A stretch of 64,000 nt of DNA from Aliiroseovarius zhejiangensis (GTDB lineage: Bacteria; Pseudomonadota; Alphaproteobacteria; Rhodobacterales; Rhodobacteraceae), in assembly GCF_014656375.1 (NCBI RefSeq), contig NZ_BNCH01000004.1:248001-312000 (forward strand). Reading direction: 5' to 3'. Position 1 is the stretch's first letter. Each line of letters opens with the position of its first letter. The notes under the pieces were generated by a model, which saw only the letters and a list, made by a program, of their open reading frames with translations, was not told the origin of the DNA and searched no databases. Position numbers and translations under genes: made by a program. Shown one piece after another: positions 26,076 to 34,754 of this stretch.

Positions 26076-29000
26076 GTGCGGCTGTTTTCCACCAGGAACC
26101 GTCCGGTACATCTGGGGCCTTATCCGCTGAAAGGGTTGACGCGCGAAATCGTGGATCACGGTCTGACCGACCTGCTCCCATTGACCCCGGTGCGTTTTGA
26201 CCGTGCCGAACAACCGGACAGCATCGTCAATGCAATGGCCCCGTATCAGGCGGCACTGGACGCGATACGGGACGGCGACGTGAACCCGGCGCGGGCCACC
26301 ATCCCCGATGATCCCACCGCGCGCGCCGAGCATCTGAAAGCGTTCGGGTATTTCTCGGACGCGTCCATGGTGGGTATCGCGGATCTGAAGGCCGGTGATT
26401 TTCTCGGCGAGCCGATCGTGAACCCGGACACTGAGGCGCTTGTCACATCGCTCCTCGGCCGTGAAGTACGCACTTTGGCGGCGGGGATCGACGCGTTGAT
26501 GGCAGAGTTGCGTGACAGCCTTGGGGCATCGCCGCGCGAGATCGGCAGCCACCGGCACGCTTTGGTTTTTCTCTATGAATATCACCGCGACCCCAGACCG
26601 GATGAGCCGGGGGCCGCTTGGATCATGGAGGCGCAGGCACAGCGGGCCTGCCTGCTGGCAGCCGAGACGGCCATTGTCATCGCCAACTACCTGCGCCTTC
26701 TGGGGTTCGACGCCAAGGCGCATACCGGGGCGGCGACGGATGTTGATTTGAACCGTCTGGCGGTGACGGCTGGGCTGGCCACTGTCGAAGGCCAGGAGGT
26801 TGTCGCCCCATGGATCGGCCCACGATTTGGACTGGCCGCCGTCACGACCGAGATGCAGTTGACGCCCGACAAGCCCCTTGCCGCCCTTTCGAAACAACCA
26901 TGGCACGAAATCAACGGTCCGGCGTGGTGGCTGGGGACACGGAGTGCGAAATCCGCATTGAACCGCGATCCTTATGCCAAACGCGACTACGTGATGGGCG
27001 CCCACCCGTTCGAGCGTCTGAAGCGGGTTGATGCGCCGACTACCTATATCGACGAGCCCAATGTTGCCCGCGTGCCAAAACGCGCAGACATGTTCGCCCG
27101 CGCGCAGTTCGGCGACATGGGCAAACATCTGCAAGACAGTTCGACCGGTGGGATGCATGTGCGCAAAGCGGCCCCCAGCTATGCCCAGCGCCGCGCCCTG
27201 GGGGTGTTGACCCCGTTGCAGGACGGCCCCGTCGCGGATCAAGCCAACCGCCCTGACGACCCGATAGAGAACGCCGCCGCGCTGAAGGCCGCCTGCTATT
27301 TCCTTGGCATCGACGCCGTTGGCACCAGCCGCTGCCCCGACTGGGCATGGTACAGCCACGACGCCACAGGGGTTGAAATCGTCCCGTCCCATGATCAGGC
27401 GATCTCAATGATCGTCGATCAGGGGTTTGAGACGATGGAGGGCGCATCCGGTGACGACTGGATCGCCGTCAGCCAGTCCATGAGGGCCTATCTTCGGTTC
27501 TCGCTGATCGGCGGCGTGATCGCGCAGCACATTCGCAACCTTGGCTATTCCGCCAAAGCGCACACCGTGATGGACGGGACCGTGCTGCAACCGCCCTTGC
27601 TGTTGCTGGCGGGCCTGGGCGAGGTCAGCCGGATCGGCGAGGTTATCCTGAACCCCTATCTCGGCCCGCGCCTGAAATCGGGCGTGGTGACGACGGACAT
27701 GCCCATTGCGCATGACAAACCCATCGACTTCGGCCTGCAACAGTTCTGCGAAGCCTGCAACAAATGCGCGCGGGAATGCCCGTCGGGGGCGATCACGGCC
27801 GGACCGAAACTGATGTTCAACGGGTACGAGATCTGGAAGTCCGACAGCCAGAAATGCACAACCTATCGCGTGACCCAACCCGGCGGGGCAATGTGCGGGC
27901 GTTGCATGAAAACCTGCCCCTGGAACCTTGAGGGTCTGTTTGCACAGGCTCCGTTCCGCTGGGCGGCGTCGAACCTGCCGGGTGCGGCCCCGGTCTTGGC
28001 CCGGCTGGATGATGCGGTCGGCAACGGTGGTCTGAACGACACCAAGAAATGGTGGTGGGATCTGAAGCTTGGAGAGGATGGCGGCTATCACCCGACCGAC
28101 GACCCGGTGAACCGCCGCGACCTCAGCCGTGATCTGGATTTACGCTACGAGGATCAGACGCTGGCGGTCTACCCCGCCCCTCTTGCGCCACCACCTTATC
28201 CCTATCCGTTCCCGATGGACCGCGAGGCGGGCATCGCGGCCTATCAGGCGTTGATCCCGGCCAGCGAATACCGTGCGCGGCTGGCATCCGGGGATATGAC
28301 GATGATCCACCGCTATTCCATTCCCGATGACGCCCCGGTACTGCAATTGCTGGTGAAGCGCGTTGAACAGATGGCGGAAGGAGTGACGAAATACGAGCTC
28401 GCATCGCTTGACGGAACGCCGCTGCCGGAATGGACGGCGGGCGCGCATCTGGATGTGCTGGTTTCGCCCGAATACCTGCGCCAATATTCGCTGTCCGGCG
28501 ATCCATCGGACCGGATGACCTATCAGATCGGCGTCCTGCGCGAACCGAACGGGCGCGGCGGATCAGACCTGCTGCACAGATTCTTTACCGAGGGCCGCAA
28601 AGTCTTTGTCGCAAAGCCAATCAACCACTTTGAACTTGATGAAAGCGCCACCAAGACCTTCCTGATGGGCGGAGGGATCGGCATCACGCCGATGATCGCC
28701 TTTGCCCACCGGCTGCATGCCATCGGTGCGGATTTCGCGCTGCACTATTCGGTCAGCCGTCGGGCAGAGGCCGGGTTCCTGGCCGACCTCGCCGCGGTGC
28801 CATGGGCGGATCGCGTGCATCTGCATGTCTCGGACGAAGGCACACGGGCTGATTTCGATGCGATTCTGACCGGCGCGCCTGATGGCGCCCATGTCTATTG
28901 CTGCGGCGCGGATCGCTACATGAGCGCAGTGATGGACGCCGCCGAGCGTCAGGGCATTCCCGAACCCGCCCGGCATCTTGAATACTTCACCCCGCCTGAA

Positions 29001-29282
29001 CAGCCGGAATATGAGAACCATCCCTTCGCCCTGACACTGAAGGATGGGCGCCGGATCGAGGTGCCTGAGGACCAAACTGCCGCCGAGGCGCTGAATGCGG
29101 CAGGCATTCATGTGGACGTGAAGTGTTCAGACGGGATCTGTGGCGTCTGCAAATGCGGCGTGCTCGCGGGCGAGGTGGAACACCGTGACTTCGTCCTTTC
29201 CAATGCCCAGCGCGCGCGCAGCATGATCCTGTGCCAAAGCCGCGCCGCCGATCCGGGTGGCGAGATCGAAATCGACCTATAG
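26076..29282 (+). CDS. Self-sufficient reductive dehalogenase fusion (RdhA + FNR-type reductase + 2Fe-2S ferredoxin)
   Basis: 1068-residue protein with the order seen in catabolic, NAD(P)H-linked dehalogenases such as BhbA of Comamonas. Residues ~1-640: RdhA-like B12 region containing an internal duplication (R207-LLGFDAKAHT and R487-NLGYSAKAHT, offset 280) and two 4Fe-4S motifs: C558, C561, C564, C568-P and C594, C607, C610, C614-P. Residues ~740-975: FNR-type flavin/NAD module with RQYSLSG (802) and GGGIGITPM (865). Residues ~980-1068: ferredoxin with C1017, C1022, C1025, C1053. Y426 and K494 are candidate catalytic residues by analogy with NpRdhA. No Tat signal and no membrane-anchor gene, so it is cytoplasmic. 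GTG start 2 bases after the hydrolase stop; a longer frame into that gene is rejected. Confidence 0.88.
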   Translation: MRLFSTRNRPVHLGPYPLKGLTREIVDHGLTDLLPLTPVRFDRAEQPDSIVNAMAPYQAALDAIRDGDVNPARATIPDDPTARAEHLKAFGYFSDASMVGIADLKAGDFLGEPIVNPDTEALVTSLLGREVRTLAAGIDALMAELRDSLGASPREIGSHRHALVFLYEYHRDPRPDEPGAAWIMEAQAQRACLLAAETAIVIANYLRLLGFDAKAHTGAATDVDLNRLAVTAGLATVEGQEVVAPWIGPRFGLAAVTTEMQLTPDKPLAALSKQPWHEINGPAWWLGTRSAKSALNRDPYAKRDYVMGAHPFERLKRVDAPTTYIDEPNVARVPKRADMFARAQFGDMGKHLQDSSTGGMHVRKAAPSYAQRRALGVLTPLQDGPVADQANRPDDPIENAAALKAACYFLGIDAVGTSRCPDWAWYSHDATGVEIVPSHDQAISMIVDQGFETMEGASGDDWIAVSQSMRAYLRFSLIGGVIAQHIRNLGYSAKAHTVMDGTVLQPPLLLLAGLGEVSRIGEVILNPYLGPRLKSGVVTTDMPIAHDKPIDFGLQQFCEACNKCARECPSGAITAGPKLMFNGYEIWKSDSQKCTTYRVTQPGGAMCGRCMKTCPWNLEGLFAQAPFRWAASNLPGAAPVLARLDDAVGNGGLNDTKKWWWDLKLGEDGGYHPTDDPVNRRDLSRDLDLRYEDQTLAVYPAPLAPPPYPYPFPMDREAGIAAYQALIPASEYRARLASGDMTMIHRYSIPDDAPVLQLLVKRVEQMAEGVTKYELASLDGTPLPEWTAGAHLDVLVSPEYLRQYSLSGDPSDRMTYQIGVLREPNGRGGSDLLHRFFTEGRKVFVAKPINHFELDESATKTFLMGGGIGITPMIAFAHRLHAIGADFALHYSVSRRAEAGFLADLAAVPWADRVHLHVSDEGTRADFDAILTGAPDGAHVYCCGADRYMSAVMDAAERQGIPEPARHLEYFTPPEQPEYENHPFALTLKDGRRIEVPEDQTAAEALNAAGIHVDVKCSDGICGVCKCGVLAGEVEHRDFVLSNAQRARSMILCQSRAADPGGEIEIDL

Positions 29283-29310
29283 AAAGACACGAACCAGAAG
29301 AGGACATGCG

Positions 29311-29784
29311 GTGGAAACACGACGGGCGGTGATGGAAGATGCGGCAGACATCAGCATCTTCCTGAAAGAACTGGCAGACCTTGGGAAACGAAGCCGACCG
29401 TGGGACGAAGCGTTCGTTCGTGATTACTACATCAACAATCCCGATGGCATTCGATGCAGCGTGGCAGTGGACGACGATGGTACGATCCTTGGGATGCAGG
29501 CCCTGTCGCTTGCGGTGCCTGACAACAACTATGGGGTGACGCCCGGTTGGGGCATCATCGGCACGCATGTCAAACCAAATGCAGCCCGGCGCGGTGTCGG
29601 AAAAGCCCTGTTCGCCGCGACGACCAAGGCGGCTCGGGATGCAGGCCTCATGCATATCGACGCGACCATCGGGGCCACAAATGCCGAAGGGCTGGGGTAT
29701 TATGAGGCGATGGGATTTCGCACTTACAGGACGAAGGACGGTGCAGTCTGCAAAAGGTTTCGCGTCCCTCAGGGCGCTGACTGA
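29311..29784 (+). CDS. GNAT family N-acetyltransferase
   Basis: 157-residue single-domain acetyltransferase. Acetyl-CoA motif HVKPNAARRGVGKALFAA and the C-terminal GLGYYEAMGFRTYR block are clear. The GTG at 29311 has GAGGA 7 bases upstream; the frame extends left into the end of the dehalogenase gene without support. It is 28 bases downstream of the dehalogenase stop and probably the last gene of that transcript, so it may act on a pathway intermediate or an aromatic/amine substrate; this is inference. Confidence 0.82.
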   Translation: METRRAVMEDAADISIFLKELADLGKRSRPWDEAFVRDYYINNPDGIRCSVAVDDDGTILGMQALSLAVPDNNYGVTPGWGIIGTHVKPNAARRGVGKALFAATTKAARDAGLMHIDATIGATNAEGLGYYEAMGFRTYRTKDGAVCKRFRVPQGAD

Positions 29785-29796
29785 TCCAGCCCGGCG

Positions 29797-31185
29797 CTAA
29801 TCGGCATGGGCGACTTCTTTCGGTAGGGTCAGAATGAACGTGGTGCCGTCAGGGCCGGTCTTCTCCAACGCCAATGTGCCCCCGTGTCCGCGCGCCAGTT
29901 CGGCGGCGATGGCAAGCCCAAGGCCAGATCCGCCACGGCGGTTGGTGCCGGCAAAGGGTTGGAACAGATGGTCCTGCGTGGGCTTGGGCAGGCCCGGCCC
30001 GGTGTCCGCCACCCGGATTTGCCAATCATCCTTGGTCTCGGTCGCCTGCACGGCGATCTCGCCGGGTTTGCCGGTGGCCACGATCGCCTGACGCGCATTC
30101 CGCACGAGGTTAGACAGGATCCGGTAAAGCTGTTCCGGGTCCGCGCGCAGGGTCATGCCTGTTGGGATGTCCTCGGCAAAGGACACGTCATGATCGCCCG
30201 CCGCCAGGCGTTCACTGTCAAAGATGTCGCCTGCAAGATCCGCCAGAACCACCCATCCCAGCGATGGCGCAGGCTCTTCCGCCTTGCCGAAGGTCAGGGT
30301 GTTCTCACAGAGGCTGACCGCGCGTTGGATCGAGTTCACGAGCTTCGGCCCCACCCGTTTCACCATCGGATCCTTGCTGCTTTCCATGCGATCCGCGAAA
30401 AGTTGGGCGGTGGTCAGGATGTTGCGCAAATCGTGGCTGATCCGGGCAACCGCCCCGCCAAGCTGCGCCAGCCGTTCCTTTTGCTTCAGCGCCCCGGTCA
30501 GATCGGTCTGAAGGCTTTTCAGGGCCAGCTCCGCTTCGCGCAGCTCGGTCACATTGGTGCTGGGCTGGATAATCCGGCGCGCGTCTTCGGGGTCGATGGC
30601 ATAGTCCTTCATGTTGCCCACCACCCGCTTGATCGGCCGCACCATGAGCGAACGCACCGCGACAAACAAAAGCCCCGCGGTAATCACCGAAATGACCGCC
30701 GACAGATAGAAGATGTTTCGGCCATATTCCAGCATCGCGCTGCGCAGCTTGCCGGTCATCATCGTGATCTCGATCACCAAGCCGCCTTCGCGCACCGGGT
30801 CGCCGATCACGCGGATCACCTCGGGTTCGGGGGTGAACAGGCGCGCCATGGCGTCTCGGATCAGGGAAAAGGGTGTCGACTGGCGCAGATCGAAACTTTT
30901 GTCGACCGGTTGCGGCATGGGCGAGGCCAACATCAACTCGCGCACTTCATCGCGGCGCAGAACGACGTTATAGACCTCGGCGTTTTCCAAGAGCTCGGCC
31001 TCCAGTTCCGGAGCGATCATGTCGTCGGCCAGAAGCACAAGCGATGCAATCTGCGCGCGCTCCAGCCGGGTGCGCAGGTAATCTTCGCGAAACCGCGCCA
31101 CCGACGGCACGAAGATCAGCACTTCGGCCAGCATGACGAACAGGGTCGTCAAGATCAGGAAACGGCCAGACAGGGTGTTGAACAC
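29797..31185 (-). CDS. Orphan sensor histidine kinase
   Basis: 462-residue inner-membrane sensor. Two transmembrane helices (about 8-28 and 158-178) flank a ~130-residue periplasmic sensor; a HAMP segment follows (VRPIKRVVGNMKDYA). Kinase core: H251 in ISHDLRNILT, N box NLVRNARQAI, DTGPGLP and GGSGLGLAIA. No response regulator lies next to it, so its partner is elsewhere. The gap to the convergent GNAT is only 12 bases. It is followed upstream by the MerA-like gene (24 bases), possibly one transcript. Confidence 0.9.
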   Translation of the reverse strand: MFNTLSGRFLILTTLFVMLAEVLIFVPSVARFREDYLRTRLERAQIASLVLLADDMIAPELEAELLENAEVYNVVLRRDEVRELMLASPMPQPVDKSFDLRQSTPFSLIRDAMARLFTPEPEVIRVIGDPVREGGLVIEITMMTGKLRSAMLEYGRNIFYLSAVISVITAGLLFVAVRSLMVRPIKRVVGNMKDYAIDPEDARRIIQPSTNVTELREAELALKSLQTDLTGALKQKERLAQLGGAVARISHDLRNILTTAQLFADRMESSKDPMVKRVGPKLVNSIQRAVSLCENTLTFGKAEEPAPSLGWVVLADLAGDIFDSERLAAGDHDVSFAEDIPTGMTLRADPEQLYRILSNLVRNARQAIVATGKPGEIAVQATETKDDWQIRVADTGPGLPKPTQDHLFQPFAGTNRRGGSGLGLAIAAELARGHGGTLALEKTGPDGTTFILTLPKEVAHAD

Positions 31186-31209
31186 GGCGCGCGCTCCGCT
31201 GTTTTCACA

Positions 31210-32580
31210 TCACGGTACGGCCCGTTGCACCAGACCGACAATCCGCTTGATCCAAGGGTTATCAAACAGTCGCGGCGAGAAATAGGCCCCCGCTGCACGT
31301 TTGCTGACTTCCGCCATCGTGGGATAGGGCGCGACCATCGCGGCGATCTGGCTCATTTTCAGGTTATTGGCCAGCGCCAGCGCCCAAAGATTGATCATCT
31401 CGCCCGCGTCCGGCCCGACGATGGATGCGCCCACCGGGCGGCCCTTGACCACCATCACCTTGATCAGACCGTTGGTTTGTTGGGTGGCGATGGCGCGATC
31501 ATTGCCCGTGAAATCGAACCGGGCGACCTCAACCTTGTCGCCATGTTTTTCGCGCGCTTCGGCTTCGGTCAGACCGATTTGCGCCAGTTCGGGTGATGTG
31601 TACGTCGCCCACGGGATGTGGTCCGTGCGTTGCTTGGATGGCAGTCCAAACAGCATAGACCGGATGATGACCCCCGCGTGATACCCCGCCACATGGGTGA
31701 ATTGCAGCCCGCCCGCCACATCGCCAATGGCATAGATCTTGCGGTTCGTCGTGCGAAGGCTGTCGTCCACCTTGATGCCTGCACGCGTGGGTTCAATACC
31801 TGCGGCGTTCAGGTTCAGCTTGTCGGTGTTGGCTTTTCGCCCCACCGCCACCAGAAGGTGCGAGCCTTTAAAGACGCGACCGTCCTTCACCTCGACCTCA
31901 ATCGCGCCAGCTTTGCCACGCACTTCGGCAGCCATCGCCTCCTCCTCGATAGCGATGCCCTCATCTCGCAGGGCATCCAACACCTGTGCCGCCATTTCCG
32001 GGTCGTCCTTGCCCAGCGCCTTGGCGCCTTCGATCACCGTCACCTCACAGCCCAGCCGCCGATGGGCCTGCGCCATCTCCAGTCCTATCGGACCACCGCC
32101 AATGATCAGCAGGTGTTTGGGCTGTTCCTTCAGGTCAAAAAGCGCTTCGTTGGTCAGATACGGCACCTTGTCCAGCCCCGGAATCTGCGGCACCAAAGGC
32201 GATGATCCGGTGGCGATCACGAAGCGGCGTGCTTCGATGATGTGGTCGCCTGCCTCGACCTCGGTTTCTGATGTGAATCGCCCGTACTCCTGAATGACAC
32301 GCACACCCAGCCCTTCGAACCTCTCGACCGAATCGTGCGGCTCGATGGTCTCGATGGTTTTCTTGACATGGTCATGGGCATCGTCCCACCCCATCCCGAC
32401 CTTTGCCGCGTGCAGCAGTGCCTTTGACGGCACACAGCCATAGTTCAGGCAGTCCCCTCCCATCTTGTGGCCTTCCAGAAGCACCACGGACGCCCCCATC
32501 TGAACTGCGCCAGAGGTCACCGACAATCCGCCAGACCCGCCGCCGATGACGCAGAGGTCGACCTTGATCCGTTCGGCCAT
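31210..32580 (-). CDS. MerA-like FAD-dependent NAD(P)-disulfide oxidoreductase
   Basis: 456-residue two-dinucleotide-fold flavoprotein. FAD motif GGGSGGLS, redox disulfide C44-LNYG-C49 in GGDCLNYGCVPSKALL, NAD motif IGGGPIGLEMA, and a dimer-interface region where PYPTMAE replaces the HPT-x-x-E of lipoamide dehydrogenase. That Y-for-H change is like mercuric reductase, but the N-terminal NmerA domain and C-terminal Cys pair of true MerA are absent. Substrate unknown. The ATG is 1 base from the TVP38 stop, so both form one operon. Confidence 0.87.
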   Translation of the reverse strand: MAERIKVDLCVIGGGSGGLSVTSGAVQMGASVVLLEGHKMGGDCLNYGCVPSKALLHAAKVGMGWDDAHDHVKKTIETIEPHDSVERFEGLGVRVIQEYGRFTSETEVEAGDHIIEARRFVIATGSSPLVPQIPGLDKVPYLTNEALFDLKEQPKHLLIIGGGPIGLEMAQAHRRLGCEVTVIEGAKALGKDDPEMAAQVLDALRDEGIAIEEEAMAAEVRGKAGAIEVEVKDGRVFKGSHLLVAVGRKANTDKLNLNAAGIEPTRAGIKVDDSLRTTNRKIYAIGDVAGGLQFTHVAGYHAGVIIRSMLFGLPSKQRTDHIPWATYTSPELAQIGLTEAEAREKHGDKVEVARFDFTGNDRAIATQQTNGLIKVMVVKGRPVGASIVGPDAGEMINLWALALANNLKMSQIAAMVAPYPTMAEVSKRAAGAYFSPRLFDNPWIKRIVGLVQRAVP

Positions 32581-32581
32581 G

Positions 32582-33325
32582 TCAGGTTCCTTTCCGGAAA
32601 TGCTTCAGCACCATGGGCAGCGCAGCCAGTGCCGCCAGACCCAGCATGGGTAACAGAATGTGAGGTTCAAAGATGATGCCCAGGTCGGGCGTTTCTTCTC
32701 GGGCGAACACCTCACTCAGACCTGCACCGACCGAGGTATAGACCAAGCCACCTGGGATGATGCCCAGAAAAGTCGAAATCACAAAACGATGCAGCGGCAC
32801 GCCGACAAGGGCCGGGATCAGATTGGCGACAAAAAAGGGAACCGCCGGGACCAGCCGGATCAGAAACAGAACCGACCACTGGTTCTCGTCGATGCCATCC
32901 TTGATCGCTTTTATCTTCCCTTCGCTGGTCTCCATCCGCGCGGCCAGCTTCTCGCCCAACCCCCAGCGGGCGGCCAGAAAGATGATCGTGGCCCCGATCG
33001 TGGCCGCCGTGACATTGAACAAGACACCGGGAAAGGTCGCGAAAAGGAAGCCGCCGGTCAGCGTGGCAATGGTCGCGCCGGGAAGCGAGAAACCGACGAT
33101 CACGACGTAAGCCAGGATAAAGACAAGCACCGTCATCAGGTAATTGGCATCCCGAAACGCCAACAGCGCCTCGCGGTTCTGCGCCAGCGTCTCAAAGCTC
33201 AGGTAGTCACGCAGAGTGAATGCCCCGACAAGCGCCACGATGGCGATCGCGATCAGCGGCAGACGGCGCAGCATGGGATGCTGGGCCTGTTTCCGCGTCT
33301 GGGAGTTCTGTTCGGTCATCATCAT
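32582..33325 (-). CDS. TVP38/TMEM64 (DedA-like/VTT) family membrane protein
   Basis: 247-residue polytopic protein with about six hydrophobic segments and the VTT-domain motifs FSLPGATIATLTGGFLF (re-entrant loop with the G-x-x-x-G pattern) and VPAVPFFVANLIPALVGVP. The family is thought to handle lipids or ions at the inner membrane; the exact role is unknown. The start is placed in a run of three ATG codons ending at 33325, preceded by GCGGAA. Pairing with a MerA-like flavoprotein is a combination seen in many bacteria. Confidence 0.85.
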   Translation of the reverse strand: MMMTEQNSQTRKQAQHPMLRRLPLIAIAIVALVGAFTLRDYLSFETLAQNREALLAFRDANYLMTVLVFILAYVVIVGFSLPGATIATLTGGFLFATFPGVLFNVTAATIGATIIFLAARWGLGEKLAARMETSEGKIKAIKDGIDENQWSVLFLIRLVPAVPFFVANLIPALVGVPLHRFVISTFLGIIPGGLVYTSVGAGLSEVFAREETPDLGIIFEPHILLPMLGLAALAALPMVLKHFRKGT

Positions 33326-33483
33326 CTGCGTTTCCGCGGCAAGGGCGGCAAGACGCCGCGTTGATCTGATCAGAGGATGGGGGGAAAGCCGCCCCTTGCC
33401 CACCCCCATCACGCGTGGTTGAACGGGGCTGACAAAATCGTTCCTGCCTGTAACAAAGGCTGAAAATTTCTGTCATCTGGCAT

Positions 33484-33512
33484 TTGACTCGCCCGTCAAT
33501 GCCCCCTATAGA
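33484..33512 (+). promoter_or_regulatory. Strong sigma70-type promoter for rpmH-rnpA
   Basis: TTGACT (33484-33489), 17 bases, TATAGA (33507-33512), about 65 bases before the rpmH ATG. It matches the alphaproteobacterial housekeeping consensus well. Confidence 0.85.
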
Positions 33513-33576
33513 CCGGACTTCGAATGACACACGCTCCGAATCCACCGGGATTGGGGGCACATGACGGAGACGGGCG

Positions 33577-33711
33577 ATGAAACGCACCTACCAACCTTCG
33601 AACCTGGTTCGCAAACGCCGCCACGGCTTCCGTGCGCGTATGGCAACGAAAGCCGGTCGCAAGATTCTGAACGCACGTCGCGCACGTGGCCGGAAGTCGC
33701 TGAGCGCATAA
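33577..33711 (+). CDS. rpmH: 50S ribosomal protein L34
   Basis: 44-residue, extremely basic protein of the large subunit. It begins [20 protein letters not shown] and ends RGRKSLSA, matching L34 throughout. It lies upstream of rnpA in the conserved order, 17 bases between stop and the rnpA start, behind a strong promoter. Confidence 0.97.
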
Positions 33712-33728
33712 GCGCCGGGGCTGCAGGC

Positions 33729-34169
33729 ATGTCTGCGCCCAAAGCTGACAACACGAAGACCGCCGGGGCCGAAGGGCCTGCGGCGGTTTCCGTTTGGGCG
33801 GACGGTCCGGATCTGGTCACCCTGACCCAGCGGCGGGACTTTCTGGCCGCCGCGCGGGCCAGACGCGCCCCCGCCCCCGCCTTTCTGCTGCAAGGCCGCA
33901 AGCGCCGGGACACGGAACCCGTGCCATCTGCGCAAATCCGCATTGGTTTCACCTGTTCCAAAAAGGTCGGCAATGCTGTCGCCCGCAACCGTGCCAAACG
34001 CCGCTTGAGGGCCCTTGCCCGTGAGGTTCTGCCGATCCATGGCCTACCCGGTTGGGACTACGTGCTGATCGGTCGCGCTGAAAAAACCGCCGGTCGTGAT
34101 TATGTTGATCTGACAGCGGACCTTGTCCGCGCCATCAACCAGATCCACACTCCGCGCCAGAAATCATGA
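33729..34169 (+). CDS. rnpA: Ribonuclease P protein component
   Basis: 146-residue protein subunit of RNase P that helps the catalytic RNA process tRNA 5' ends. Signature [26 protein letters not shown] (RNR motif) near residue 80 is unmistakable; [11 protein letters not shown] marks the usual N-terminus of the fold. The start at 33729 includes a ~25-residue variable extension as in relatives; a start in the fold itself cannot be ruled out. The stop overlaps yidD as ATGA. Confidence 0.93.
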   Translation: MSAPKADNTKTAGAEGPAAVSVWADGPDLVTLTQRRDFLAAARARRAPAPAFLLQGRKRRDTEPVPSAQIRIGFTCSKKVGNAVARNRAKRRLRALAREVLPIHGLPGWDYVLIGRAEKTAGRDYVDLTADLVRAINQIHTPRQKS

Positions 34170-34414
34170 CCCCCGCCGCTTATCTTCTGTCCCTGCCCAT
34201 CCGGGCCTATCGTCTGGTGCTGAGCCCGTGGGTCGGCTGGAGCTGTCGCTATCAACCCACTTGCAGCGCCTATGCGCTTGAGGCGCTGCAGACGCACGGC
34301 GCGATAAAGGGCGGCTGGATGGCCGCCAAACGGATCGCACGCTGCAACCCGTGGGGGTCGTGCGGTTATGACCCGGTGCCGGGCACGGATTGCGATCACA
34401 ACCGACCCGACTGA
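34166..34414 (+). CDS. yidD: Membrane protein insertion efficiency factor YidD
   Basis: 82-residue protein with an amphipathic N-terminus and the family blocks [26 protein letters not shown] and [14 protein letters not shown]. It sits in the conserved rpmH-rnpA-yidD order and is coupled to rnpA. Unusually, yidC is not next but lies about 3.6 kb downstream. Confidence 0.95.
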   Translation: MTPAAYLLSLPIRAYRLVLSPWVGWSCRYQPTCSAYALEALQTHGAIKGGWMAAKRIARCNPWGSCGYDPVPGTDCDHNRPD

Positions 34415-34463
34415 GCCGGATGTTGCCGAATCGCCACATACTGCGGCATTCGGAACACATTTC

Positions 34464-34491
34464 TTGAAATCTACGGTCACCGCACTAAAAC
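34464..34491 (+). promoter_or_regulatory. Possible sigma70-type promoter
   Basis: TTGAAA (34464-34469), 16 bases, TAAAAC (34486-34491), upstream of a 22-codon frame with a strong ribosome-binding site and of the first DUF1127 gene. The -10 is a partial match. Confidence 0.4.
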
Positions 34492-34530
34492 GACACCACC
34501 TGAAACGCTCGCAACAGAAGGAGGCGTTAC

Positions 34531-34599
34531 ATGACCAGCACCAGCGCACGTCCTTTCGCCTGCCGCGTTACGGGTCTGTGGGGCATATCCGCCTCGTAA
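34531..34599 (+). CDS. Short ORF (22 residues) with strong Shine-Dalgarno site
   Basis: AAGGAGG lies 7 bases before an ATG that opens a 22-codon frame (MTSTSARPFACRVTGLWGIS...) ending TAA. It precedes the DUF1127 gene by 155 bases and follows a possible promoter. It may be a leader peptide or microprotein. Alternatively it is the 5' remnant of a decayed DUF1127 gene, since the +1 frame beyond the stop reads LADISD, reminiscent of the family. Confidence 0.4.
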   Translation: MTSTSARPFACRVTGLWGISAS

Positions 34600-34754
34600 T
34601 CCCCGGATTGCGCGCCTAACGGCCCCGCAAAACCGCCCGAACGGGCTTGCCGACATTTCTGACACCCGACCTGACGCGACGCCCTGGCTGTGTCCGCGGC
34701 AGGCTGCGGTATCGGCGTGTCCTTCCAACCATAATTCCAAACACGAGGGCCGGT

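Noticed and set aside
33485-33498. Third TGAC-N6-GTCA site, in the rpmH promoter
   Set aside because: It arises from the -35 TTGAC plus a chance GTCA; single copy and no link to the TetR cluster.
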